DNA from: an uncultured Pelagibacteraceae bacterium
GTDB taxonomy: Bacteria > Pseudomonadota > Alphaproteobacteria > Pelagibacterales > Pelagibacteraceae
Length of the DNA: 64,000 bases
NCBI GenBank assembly: GCA_902567045.1
Contig: CACFLJ010000003.1
Coordinates: forward strand, 1 to 64,000
Direction of reading: 5' to 3'
A program made the position numbers and the translations under genes. Below are positions 29,861 through 38,880 of the stretch, piece by piece (position 1 is the first letter of the stretch; each line of letters starts with the position of its first letter). A model generated the notes under the pieces. That model did no database searches. It saw nothing but the letters and a program-made list of their open reading frames with translations, and was not told the DNA's origin.

Positions 29861-30469
29861 ATGAGAAGCTTTAGTGAAATAGAAGTAACTACAAAAAAAG
29901 CATCTAAAGCTATTGGTTTTTCTTGGGGAATATCAGAGGAGGTTGGAAAAAATATTCGATTACTAGAAATGTTTGGACTACCAGGTCTTAAAAATTTAAA
30001 CCAATACTACAAGATTTATAAAATCAGTAATTTTGAAAATATAGATGAAATATCGGCCTCAAATACTCCAAAGACTTTTTATTGTCCTATATTATCTGGA
30101 TTAAATTTTTTTGATCAATCCTCAGCAATATCTAAATTCAATGAAATTGAAATAAATAAGATTGCTTTTCCACTTATATTTTTATCATTTGTAAGTAGAA
30201 CTTCAGAAATTATTGGTAAGAGAATTTTTTTAAAGATGGATGATAAAGAATTTTTATTTAATTTTAACGAGTCTATTTATTCAAACTATCTAACAGGAGA
30301 CGTATTGGAAAAATCAGATAAAATTAACTTAAAATTTTTAGATAATAAAAATAGTTTTACTGAAGATGACTGGTCTGAAATTTATAATTTATCACTAAAA
30401 ACTTACGTCGATGAAAGTGATAAATCGAGAGAACGAACAGCAGGAGCTGGATTAACAGATAATGACTAA
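29861..30469 (+). CDS. hypothetical protein, DUF3726-like
   Basis: 202 aa; EIEVTTKKASKAIGFSWGISEEVGKNIRLLEMFGLPG resembles my recollection of DUF3726. Confidence 0.6.
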   Translation: MRSFSEIEVTTKKASKAIGFSWGISEEVGKNIRLLEMFGLPGLKNLNQYYKIYKISNFENIDEISASNTPKTFYCPILSGLNFFDQSSAISKFNEIEINKIAFPLIFLSFVSRTSEIIGKRIFLKMDDKEFLFNFNESIYSNYLTGDVLEKSDKINLKFLDNKNSFTEDDWSEIYNLSLKTYVDESDKSRERTAGAGLTDND

Positions 30470-30629
30470 AGAATTTAACTCAGAATTAAATAAGAATTTA
30501 GAAACAGATTTAAATGATATTTGTGAAGAGTGTAAAAAAGAAGATGAAAGTGTAACTCAAAATTTATTCCTGACTGGCTTTAAAATATGTAAATCCTGCA
30601 GAACATCTAAAACTGTTTTCCCTTTTTAG
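30462..30629 (+). CDS. small protein with two CxxC pairs (55 aa), absent from supplied ORF track
   Basis: ATG 30462, TAG 30627-30629: MTKEFNSELNKNLETDLNDICEECKKEDESVTQNLFLTGFKICKSCRTSKTVFPF. Overlaps upstream gene by 8 nt; fills the gap before a convergent gene. Confidence 0.65.
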   Translation: MTKEFNSELNKNLETDLNDICEECKKEDESVTQNLFLTGFKICKSCRTSKTVFPF

Positions 30630-31171
30630 CTGATATTACTAATTGGAATTGAATTCATTCTATTAATTATGAATGTTATAGATAGAAAAGCTATTATTAG
30701 AAAAGATAAAAATACTATTCCAAACGACTTCAAATTAGATTTTAAATTCAAAATTTGTTTGGTTGAAATTATAAGAGATGCAAAAATCCAAAATTGAGTA
30801 AGGAAAATAATTGGCAGAACTAAGTCAGGTGTTACTGCAAAAAATCTAATTAAACCTGGTGCATGAGCATATCCCACAGCTATTAAAATCTTTTTAAAAG
30901 GAACCTTACTCCCTTTATCTGGAAAAATTTTTACTCCAATTACAAAAATAAAAATAGCCCAAACAAACCATGTTAAAAGAGCTGTCAAACCAGAGATACC
31001 AATAGAGGTTCTTACAATTGAATTTGCCGCTACTGCCCCTGCAACGCCATCAAGTATCATGACAAGACCAGCAAAATAGATTGCAGCCTCACCAAAGTAT
31101 TTATTGTCTCTGTATAAGCTTTTATCTAATTTTAGTGATTTAAAAAAAATTTCGAGAAATTGTGCGAACAT
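30626..31171 (-). CDS. YIP1 family membrane protein
   Basis: Five hydrophobic segments, Yip1-like layout (YFGEAAIYFAGLVMILDGVAGAV.., VPFKKILIAVGYAHAPGL). Confidence 0.65.
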   Translation of the reverse strand: MFAQFLEIFFKSLKLDKSLYRDNKYFGEAAIYFAGLVMILDGVAGAVAANSIVRTSIGISGLTALLTWFVWAIFIFVIGVKIFPDKGSKVPFKKILIAVGYAHAPGLIRFFAVTPDLVLPIIFLTQFWIFASLIISTKQILNLKSNLKSFGIVFLSFLIIAFLSITFIINRMNSIPISNIS

Positions 31172-31179
31172 TATAATTA

Positions 31180-31200
31180 GGGAGGAGCTAAACTCCTCCC
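31180..31200 (-). terminator. intergenic hairpin between the GcvT-like gene and the Yip1 gene
   Basis: GGGAGGAG-CTAAA-CTCCTCCC: 8-bp perfect GC-rich stem, no strong U-tract. Confidence 0.5.
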
Positions 31201-31209
31201 CTCAATTAT

Positions 31210-32568
31210 TTAACCTTTTACAACTTCTCTTGTATTAGCGTTGTAAGATTCTTTAAATGGTATATCTACCACTACAGCATCAACAGGCTTCCCTGGAGTT
31301 TCAGAATATTTCTCCGGCAAATGTACCTTGAACTTAGATCCTACTTTTCCTTTTGGAAATCCATTTGCGTTCAATGTACCATCAAATGGTACATAGCCCA
31401 TAGCAATGTTCTGTTTTTTTTCAGGATGATACCAAGGAGAAGTAACAAAACCTATCGGTTCTCCACCACCTTCATCAGAAATCAACCAAAAATCAGGCGC
31501 ATACTCTTCAATTGGCTTTCCACCTAATTCTAGACCAACTAATTGAAGTTTGTATGGTTTATGACCTGCTTTTAAATCAGCTTTCATTTTTTCAAGAGCT
31601 TTCTTACCAACGTAATCTGCTTTCTTGTTCCATTCTCCTTTACCAGATAAAGAAACTTGATAACCTAAGTTACATTGGAAAGGATTATGTTGATTGTCCA
31701 TATCTTGACCCCAAGAAAGAATTCCAGCTTGAATTCTTCTATGGTGCGCAGGCGCAATAACCATTAGGCTATGTTTTTTCCCTGCTTCAAGAACTGCATT
31801 CCACATATCCTCAGCATATAAAGTACATTCTCTTAAATAAATTTCGTAACCAGCTTCACCTGAAAATCCTGATTGAGATATTACACAACTTCTTCCACCG
31901 ATTTTAGCTTCTGCTAAACCGTAGAATGGCATATTGTCAAAATCTACTTGATCTCCACATAAATCCTTCATTAATGCTTTAGATTTTGGTCCCTGTATCT
32001 GAACTGGACTTACATCTATTTCATCAATCTCTACATTAAATCTCTCGTCAGCGTTTACGCCTTGTAAATAAAGACCTATATCACTATCAGATAAACTGAA
32101 CCAAAACTCATCTTTAGATATTCTTAAGAGAATAGGATCATTTAATACTCCACCATATGCATTACAAAGAATCACATATCTTGCTCTCATTGGAGAAATT
32201 TTTGTAGCATCTCTAGTAATTACATAATCAACAAATTTTTCTGCGTCTGGACCCTTTACTCTAATTTGTCTTTCAACAGCTACGTTCCACATTGTTACAT
32301 GATTAACGATTGCATCATACTCAACCATTGCACCACCATCTTCTGGTTTTACATATCCTCTTGGATGATAAATACGATTGTATACAGTTGCTCTCCAACA
32401 ACCTGCTTTCATTGATAAATGCCAGTAGGGTGATTTTCTTACACGTGTTGAAATTAACATTTCAACTTTTGTTGGTCCGCTTTGTCTTAAATTATAAGGC
32501 ACTTTTCTATCAGATTGATCTACTGATGTTACGTGTCTTAGTTTACTATAGTCAAATTCATTAGACAT
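31210..32568 (-). CDS. GcvT-family tetrahydrofolate-dependent demethylase/methyltransferase (DmdA-type)
   Basis: GcvT fold cues (VERQIRVKGPDAEKFVDYVITRD, GFSGEAGYEIYL, ILSWGQDMD..NPFQCNLG); GGVLNDP motif like DmdA GGMINDP. Confidence 0.8.
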   Translation of the reverse strand: MSNEFDYSKLRHVTSVDQSDRKVPYNLRQSGPTKVEMLISTRVRKSPYWHLSMKAGCWRATVYNRIYHPRGYVKPEDGGAMVEYDAIVNHVTMWNVAVERQIRVKGPDAEKFVDYVITRDATKISPMRARYVILCNAYGGVLNDPILLRISKDEFWFSLSDSDIGLYLQGVNADERFNVEIDEIDVSPVQIQGPKSKALMKDLCGDQVDFDNMPFYGLAEAKIGGRSCVISQSGFSGEAGYEIYLRECTLYAEDMWNAVLEAGKKHSLMVIAPAHHRRIQAGILSWGQDMDNQHNPFQCNLGYQVSLSGKGEWNKKADYVGKKALEKMKADLKAGHKPYKLQLVGLELGGKPIEEYAPDFWLISDEGGGEPIGFVTSPWYHPEKKQNIAMGYVPFDGTLNANGFPKGKVGSKFKVHLPEKYSETPGKPVDAVVVDIPFKESYNANTREVVKG

Positions 32569-33289
32569 AGTTATTCTCCTTCAACCACTTGTTTGTTTCC
32601 TTCAAGCCGCCGAATGTATAAATGTGAAAATAATCAGTATGCGATTTAACTTTCCCAATTAGATCATTAGGGTCTTTAGGTTTCAATAAATCTAATGCCT
32701 TACTAAAATTAGATTTAAGAAAATTAATGGAATTTTTTGCACCAACAATATTTGCAAACTTAATTAAGCTTGAAATTTTCATGGGCCCAGTTATTCCAAC
32801 ATGAACTGGTATCGTTTGTTTAGAAATAAAATCAACGATAGGCTGAGCATCAAGTAACCATTGAGTAACTATATAATCAGCATAAGGCTTTTTATCTATC
32901 ATTGCTTTTTCTAAATTTGAATCGGATATATCAGGACTCCCCTCAGGATGTCCAGCAATTCCGATCTTTATCCCATCAAAATATCCTGTTTCTAATATCT
33001 GATAGGAGCTATCAAATTTTCCAATTGGGTCTCTACTTCCTCCTATGGCCAATATTTGTTTTACACCTAAATCTTTACATCTTGATACATAGTCTTTAAG
33101 TTCTTCTTCGTTACCGATAGATCTAGCTGGGAAGTGAGGTACCGGGTTAAATCCTCTTTTAACTAAATCGCCGGACTTATCCGCAGTCTCCTTATAATCA
33201 CCTCCAGGTAGCATTGTAACATAAACATCTTTAACTTCAGGTAAAGTATCAAGATCTGTGTGAGGTCCAATTTCTAATGAAAAATTCAT
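32561..33289 (-). CDS. short methylenetetrahydrofolate reductase-like protein (MetF-like)
   Basis: PVPHFPARSI, ILAIGGSRDPIG, KIGIAGHPEGSPD, YIVTQWLLDAQPIVDFI. Confidence 0.8.
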   Translation of the reverse strand: MNFSLEIGPHTDLDTLPEVKDVYVTMLPGGDYKETADKSGDLVKRGFNPVPHFPARSIGNEEELKDYVSRCKDLGVKQILAIGGSRDPIGKFDSSYQILETGYFDGIKIGIAGHPEGSPDISDSNLEKAMIDKKPYADYIVTQWLLDAQPIVDFISKQTIPVHVGITGPMKISSLIKFANIVGAKNSINFLKSNFSKALDLLKPKDPNDLIGKVKSHTDYFHIYTFGGLKETNKWLKENNYV

Positions 33290-33351
33290 TTTTGAATAAT
33301 TATTTATTTTAAAATGTCTGTCTAGAAAAATCGTAAGCTAAAGTGTCAGAG

Positions 33352-34236
33352 CTATTTTTTCTGACCTCTATGTTTTTGAATTCTTTGACCATACATCTGA
33401 GTAACTCTGTCAAAGATTATTGCTAAAGCAACTATGGCCAGCCCATTCATCATTCCAAGTGCTAAATATTGATTAGAAACAGCTTGTAAAATGGGTACGC
33501 CCAGTCCTTTTACCCCAATCATAGATGCAATAACTACCATAGCTAAAGCCATCATTATAGTTTGGTTAATACCTGCAAAAATAGTTGGTAGAGAAAGAGG
33601 TATTTGAACTGATTTTAACTTCTGCATAGGTGTTGCACCAAATGCCTCACTTGCTTCAAGTGTTTCTTTATCTACTTCTCTAATTCCAAGATTAGTTAGT
33701 CTAACTACTGGAGGTAAAGCATATATGCATACTGCTAAAAGACCAGGGACTTTTCCAATACCCAAAAGCATAATTATTGGAATTAGATATACAAAACTTG
33801 GAATTGTTTGCATCATATCCAATATAGGTAAAATTGCTTTTTCTGTTCGTGATGATTTTGACATTAAAACACCGATTGGAATACCAACAACAATACAAAC
33901 TAAAGTAGAAACAGAAATAATAGCAACAGTCGCCATACAATTTTTCCACATTCCAAAATAACCTATAACTATAAAACAAACTACAGTTCCTATTACTAAT
34001 TTAATACTCCTTGATCCAATCCAAGCCAATAAGGCAAATACTCCAATAACGATAGGCCAAGGACTATTAACTAATAATTTTTCCAACCATATCAAAAAGT
34101 AAAGTAGTGGATCAAAGAAACTTTCTATTCCATCTCCGTAAGCTCTTGAGAAATCTTTAAATGTTAAGTCAATTCCTTTTTTCAACTCTCTAAGAGCTGT
34201 TCTGTCCATTACAGGAATTGAATTTAAGAAATCCAT
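33352..34236 (-). CDS. glycine betaine/proline-type ABC transporter permease (ProW/OpuAB-like)
   Basis: MQTIPSFVYLIPIIMLLGIGKVPGLLA; EAA loop LEASEAFGATPMQKLKSVQIPLSLPTI. Confidence 0.93.
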   Translation of the reverse strand: MDFLNSIPVMDRTALRELKKGIDLTFKDFSRAYGDGIESFFDPLLYFLIWLEKLLVNSPWPIVIGVFALLAWIGSRSIKLVIGTVVCFIVIGYFGMWKNCMATVAIISVSTLVCIVVGIPIGVLMSKSSRTEKAILPILDMMQTIPSFVYLIPIIMLLGIGKVPGLLAVCIYALPPVVRLTNLGIREVDKETLEASEAFGATPMQKLKSVQIPLSLPTIFAGINQTIMMALAMVVIASMIGVKGLGVPILQAVSNQYLALGMMNGLAIVALAIIFDRVTQMYGQRIQKHRGQKK

Positions 34237-34246
34237 AATTTTTTAG

Positions 34247-34273
34247 ACTGAACCCGTTTATAACGGGTTCAGT
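34247..34273 (-). other. perfect 12-bp inverted repeat (RNA hairpin) between SBP and permease
   Basis: ACTGAACCCGTT-TAT-AACGGGTTCAGT; no T-tract follows on either strand. Confidence 0.8.
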
Positions 34274-34288
34274 AATAATTACACTATA

Positions 34289-35299
34289 TTAAAGTGCTTT
34301 TTTGATTTTGCTAGCCGCTGAACTTGAAACCCATTTAGACCAAACGTCCTCTTGTGTTTTCAAAAATTCAATTGCTGCATCTGCACCTTCAGCTTGGTTT
34401 TCTCCCATCCAAACTAACATTCCATTCATTACTGGACCTGGGTATGTTCTTTTCTCAAGATAATCCATACCTTCTTTTCCTGCAGTATTTTTGAATTTGT
34501 CAGTTGCGACTGAATAAACTTCAGATTTAACCCATGAAGATTTTAAAGGATTAGCACACTCTTGTTCTGGTTTTGATAAACAGTTATCCCAGTTATCTTT
34601 ACCAGCGTACTCACCCATATCTACAGCTATCATTCCGTATTTTCCAATTATTGCAGTTGGTGACCAGTAGTAACCAAACCAATTTTCACCTCTTTCTGCA
34701 GCTTTTGCAATTGAACCATCAAGACCTGCTGCTGATCCAGTTTCTACTATAGCCCAACCTTTAGCTTCCATGCCCCATGCTCTAAAATGGTTTCTGTTAC
34801 TCAATTCACAGTTCCATCCTGGAGGACAAATATGAAATCCACCTTTTGATGGATCTTCAGGGTGTGGGAATAGATCTGGTCTCTCTAAAATTGCATCGGC
34901 AGTTGTAAGCTCAGGATGCTTTTCTAAAGTCGCAGGCAGTACCCACCAACCTTCACCTAAACCTGTAATTGGTGCTTTATTAATAGAGTGAAGTTTTCCT
35001 TCAGCTACCGCAGCCTCTAGCTCAACTTTTGCAGCATTTGCCCAAAATTCTGGAGCTATGTCTGGCTCACCTTTTTCTTGCATCGAAGTAAATGTTGGCA
35101 TTGTTGCACCAGGCACAAGCTCAACATTACATCCATAACCTTCTTCCAATATGATTTTGTCAACTTCAGCCATAAAATTTGCTGAAGCCCAGTTCATATT
35201 AGCAATAGTAATGTCTCCACATTTTGCATTAGCAACATTACTGTAAGATGTAACGCCTAAAACAAATAACGCAGAAAGTAGTAATCTTTTTAATTTCAT
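34289..35299 (-). CDS. glycine betaine-type ABC transporter substrate-binding protein (ProX/OpuAC-like)
   Basis: Signal peptide (..SNVANA), CGDITIANMNWASANFMAEVDKIIL, EFWANAAK, GWWVLPATLEKHPEL. Confidence 0.93.
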   Translation of the reverse strand: MKLKRLLLSALFVLGVTSYSNVANAKCGDITIANMNWASANFMAEVDKIILEEGYGCNVELVPGATMPTFTSMQEKGEPDIAPEFWANAAKVELEAAVAEGKLHSINKAPITGLGEGWWVLPATLEKHPELTTADAILERPDLFPHPEDPSKGGFHICPPGWNCELSNRNHFRAWGMEAKGWAIVETGSAAGLDGSIAKAAERGENWFGYYWSPTAIIGKYGMIAVDMGEYAGKDNWDNCLSKPEQECANPLKSSWVKSEVYSVATDKFKNTAGKEGMDYLEKRTYPGPVMNGMLVWMGENQAEGADAAIEFLKTQEDVWSKWVSSSAASKIKKAL

Positions 35300-35432
35300 T
35301 ATTATCTCCTAATTAATTAATTATAAATCATCAGAACACATAGCTAACAAAAATGCAAACTAGTTTCAACTTAGAGTTGTGTGAAAATTGTCTTTATCCT
35401 CCGTTTATTTGGAAATAAATTATTAAAAAAAT

Positions 35433-36473
35433 ATGAAAAAAAATTTGATATCAAGATTAGATACTGGTCCAGTTATATTTGCTGAAGGATATTTGTTTGC
35501 AATGGAAAGAAGAGGATATCTTTCTGCTGGTCCATTTGTTCCAGAAGTAGTTTTAGAACATCCTGATGTTGTTACTCAATTACATAGAGAATTTATTAGA
35601 GCTGGTTCTGATGTTGTCCAAGCATTCACCTATTATGGACATAGAGAGAAATTAAGAATAATTGGAAAAGAACATTTGCTTGAACCAATGCAAAAAAATG
35701 CACTTAAAATTGCAAAGGATGCGGCTAATGAATTTAAAGATTTGGATTTAATGGTTTGTGGAGATGTAGCTAACACAAACATTTTTGATCCAAATGATAA
35801 AAACTCATTCAAAGAATGTCAAAAGATGTACGAGGAGCAAGTTCTTTGGGCAAAAGAGGCTGGAGTTGATTTCATAGTTGCAGAAACAATTAATTGGGTA
35901 GATGAAATGAAAATAGCTTTAAAAGCTATTAAAGACGAAGGATTAATTGCAGTTGCAAATTACGCTATACCTCGTGGAGATTTAACAAGAGACGGTCATA
36001 CAGCCGAAGATGCATGTAAAATAATAGAAGATTTGGGCGCAGATGTTGTTGGTTTGAATTGTTACAGAGGTCCAGAAATGACCATGAAACTTTTAAAAAA
36101 AATAAGAAAAAAAGTTTCATGTCATGTTGCAGGTCTTCCTGTTCCATATAGAACGACAGAGGAAGAACCAGGGTTTTTAAATCAGACTGACCATGGATGT
36201 GATTGCATTCCAGGGGGAAATGCATTCCCTGTTGCTCTGGATAATTTGTATTGCAACAGATTTGAAATGGCTGAATTTGCAAAAGAATGTCTTAAAGAAA
36301 AAATTAATTTAATCGGTATTTGTTGTGGTGCTGAAGCTCATCATGTTAGAGAAATGGCTGTTGCAGTTGGTAAAAAACCAATTGCCATGAAGTACATGCC
36401 AGATATGACCAAACATTTTCACCATGGGACAGACAAGACATTGAAAGACGTCAATAAAGAAATAAAATATTAA
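35433..36473 (+). CDS. betaine--homocysteine S-methyltransferase-like protein
   Basis: Zn-ligand cysteines in GLNCYRG and GICCGAEAHHVREMA; AFTYYGHREKL. Confidence 0.9.
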   Translation: MKKNLISRLDTGPVIFAEGYLFAMERRGYLSAGPFVPEVVLEHPDVVTQLHREFIRAGSDVVQAFTYYGHREKLRIIGKEHLLEPMQKNALKIAKDAANEFKDLDLMVCGDVANTNIFDPNDKNSFKECQKMYEEQVLWAKEAGVDFIVAETINWVDEMKIALKAIKDEGLIAVANYAIPRGDLTRDGHTAEDACKIIEDLGADVVGLNCYRGPEMTMKLLKKIRKKVSCHVAGLPVPYRTTEEEPGFLNQTDHGCDCIPGGNAFPVALDNLYCNRFEMAEFAKECLKEKINLIGICCGAEAHHVREMAVAVGKKPIAMKYMPDMTKHFHHGTDKTLKDVNKEIKY

Positions 36474-36474
36474 C

Positions 36475-38880
36475 ATGCAAAATCATGCAAAAGTAGTCAT
36501 CATAGGAGGTGGCGTAGTAGGCTGTTCTATTCTTTATCATTTATCAAAGTTTGGTTTAAAAGATTGTATTCTTCTTGAAAGAAACGAACTTACATCTGGA
36601 TCTTCTTGGCATGCAGCTGGAAATGTACATGTGATTTCATCTGATCCGAATATTTCTAGAATGATGGCTTATACAATTGGATTATATAAAGAAATTGAAA
36701 AAGAGTCTGGCCATTCTGTTGGATTCAAGCCAAGCGGTGGATTTTATTTAGCTTCAAATGAAGTTTGGGCGGATTATTTAAAAAGAGAGAGGTCTAAAGC
36801 AAGATATATGGGTCTTGATCAAGAGTTTGTTTCTTTAGAAGAAGTAAAAAAGAAAAATCCTTTAATTGATCCATCAAGATACCTTTTGGCATTGTGGGAT
36901 CCTATTGATGGAGAAGTAGATCCATCAGGTGTGACTTATGCTTTTGCTAAAGCAGCAAAAGTTCATGGTGGAAAATATTACACACATACAGTTGTAAAAG
37001 AGACAAAACAAAAAGAGGATGGAAATTGGGATGTGATAACTGACAAGGGTAATATTAATGCTGAAATAGTAATTAATGCTGGAGGTTTATGGGCAAGAGA
37101 AGTTGGTCAGCTTGCAGGAATTAATCTGCCAGTTCAACCAATGGAGCATCACTATTTAATCACTGAAGCTATTCCAGAAATTGAAGCTATGGGAGATCAA
37201 AGAATTCCTATTGGAACAGATTTTGAGGGTAATATTTATTTTAGACAAGAAGGAAAAGGAATGCTTCTTGGAACATATGAACCAAAATCAACACCCTGGA
37301 AGGTTGAAGGAACGCCAATGAATTTTGGTCATGAATTATTAGAACCAAAATTGGATAATATCCAAGATAGATTAGCAATAGGTTTTGAAAGAATGCCAGC
37401 ATTAGAAAAAGCAGGAATTAAAAATATTGTAAATGGACCTTTTACTTTCGGACCTGATGGATCACCATTAATAGGTCCAGTTCCAGGAATGAAAAATTAT
37501 TGGGTAGCAGTTGGTGTAATGGCTGGCTTCTGCCAAGGAGGAGGAGTTGGAAAATGTATTGCTGAATGGATAATTGATGGAGAACCATCAATAGATGTTT
37601 GGGCAATGGATGTTGCAAGATTTGGAGATTATGCTTCACCTCAATACGGAACAATTAAATCTTCTGAAAATTATGAACGAAGATTTATTATGACATTTCC
37701 AAATGAAACTTTACCAAAAGGAAGAAAACAAAAAACAACAGCACTTTATGACCGGTTTGTAGATCAAGGTGCAGTTATGGGAGACAGCTTTGGTTTAGAA
37801 AATGTTTTGTGGTTTGCAAATGATAAAAAAGATGCATACGAAGAGCCAACTATAAAAAGATCTAGATCACATAATTATGTCTCAAAAGAAGTTATTAATG
37901 TGAGAGAAAATGTTGGTTTAATTGAAGTTGCCAATTTTTCAAAACATCAATTTAAAGGAAAAGATGCAAGAAAGTTTTTAGATCATATTATGGCAGGTAA
38001 GCTCCCTAATCCTGGAAGAATATCTTTATCTCCAATGTTATCCTACAGAGGAAAATTATGTGGCGATCTTACAGTTTCATGCCTTGATGAAAATGAATTT
38101 ATGGTTTTTGGTTCGGGTGCAGCTCAAGAAATGCACAGACGTTGGTTTGAAAGTCATTTAGATAAATTTAATGTTGAATATAAAAATAGATCAGATGAAT
38201 TTCACGGGATATCTATAGCAGGACCTAATTCAAGAAAAGTTTTAGAAAAAATAGTTAGAGATGATGTATCTAATGAAAAATTTAAATTTAGAGATTCAAG
38301 AAGAATGTTTGTTGGTGGTGTTCCAGCAATTATAAACCGTATTTCCTTCACTGGTGAACTTGGTTATGAAATATATGTTGCACCGCATTTCCAAATCAAA
38401 CTTTATGAAGAGTTAATAGAGGCTGGAAAAGAATTTGATATTAAACCTTTTGGTGGAAGAGCTTTAATGTCTATGAGATTAGAGAAAAACTGGGGTGCAT
38501 GGACTTTAGATTATCGACCTGATTTTACTGCCAAAGAAGCTGGATTAGATAATTTTATTAATTGGAACAAAGAATTTATAGGCAAAGAAAAAGCTAAAAT
38601 TGATAACAGTTCAAATAGATTGGTTCCTTTAATTATTCAAACAAACGATATTGATGTCACAAACAATGAAGCTGTGATGAAAGGCGATAATAGCATTGGA
38701 TATATAACCTCAGGTGGATTTGCTCATTTTGTAAATAAGAGTGTTGCTTTTTCATATATAGATCAAAAACATTTGTCATCCGAAGATGGAATACAAGTTG
38801 AAATTAACGGAGATTTATTCAACTGCTCAATCATCAAAGAACCACTTTATGATCCAAGTGGAGAAAAAATGAGAGGTTAA
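36475..38880 (+). CDS. dimethylglycine dehydrogenase-like FAD/GcvT fusion (1)
   Basis: IIGGGVVGCSILYHLSKFG; SSWHAAGN flavinylation-type motif; C-terminal GcvT domain. Confidence 0.9.
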   Translation: MQNHAKVVIIGGGVVGCSILYHLSKFGLKDCILLERNELTSGSSWHAAGNVHVISSDPNISRMMAYTIGLYKEIEKESGHSVGFKPSGGFYLASNEVWADYLKRERSKARYMGLDQEFVSLEEVKKKNPLIDPSRYLLALWDPIDGEVDPSGVTYAFAKAAKVHGGKYYTHTVVKETKQKEDGNWDVITDKGNINAEIVINAGGLWAREVGQLAGINLPVQPMEHHYLITEAIPEIEAMGDQRIPIGTDFEGNIYFRQEGKGMLLGTYEPKSTPWKVEGTPMNFGHELLEPKLDNIQDRLAIGFERMPALEKAGIKNIVNGPFTFGPDGSPLIGPVPGMKNYWVAVGVMAGFCQGGGVGKCIAEWIIDGEPSIDVWAMDVARFGDYASPQYGTIKSSENYERRFIMTFPNETLPKGRKQKTTALYDRFVDQGAVMGDSFGLENVLWFANDKKDAYEEPTIKRSRSHNYVSKEVINVRENVGLIEVANFSKHQFKGKDARKFLDHIMAGKLPNPGRISLSPMLSYRGKLCGDLTVSCLDENEFMVFGSGAAQEMHRRWFESHLDKFNVEYKNRSDEFHGISIAGPNSRKVLEKIVRDDVSNEKFKFRDSRRMFVGGVPAIINRISFTGELGYEIYVAPHFQIKLYEELIEAGKEFDIKPFGGRALMSMRLEKNWGAWTLDYRPDFTAKEAGLDNFINWNKEFIGKEKAKIDNSSNRLVPLIIQTNDIDVTNNEAVMKGDNSIGYITSGGFAHFVNKSVAFSYIDQKHLSSEDGIQVEINGDLFNCSIIKEPLYDPSGEKMRG

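Noticed and set aside
31210-32568. Calling this gene dmdA outright
   Set aside because: It shares the NDP motif but differs strongly from the Pelagibacter DmdA sequence I recall over much of its length; specific DMSP activity cannot be claimed.
33340-33365. GTCAGA...TCTGAC inverted repeat around the permease stop codon
   Set aside because: Six-bp stem with a long loop overlapping coding sequence; weak.
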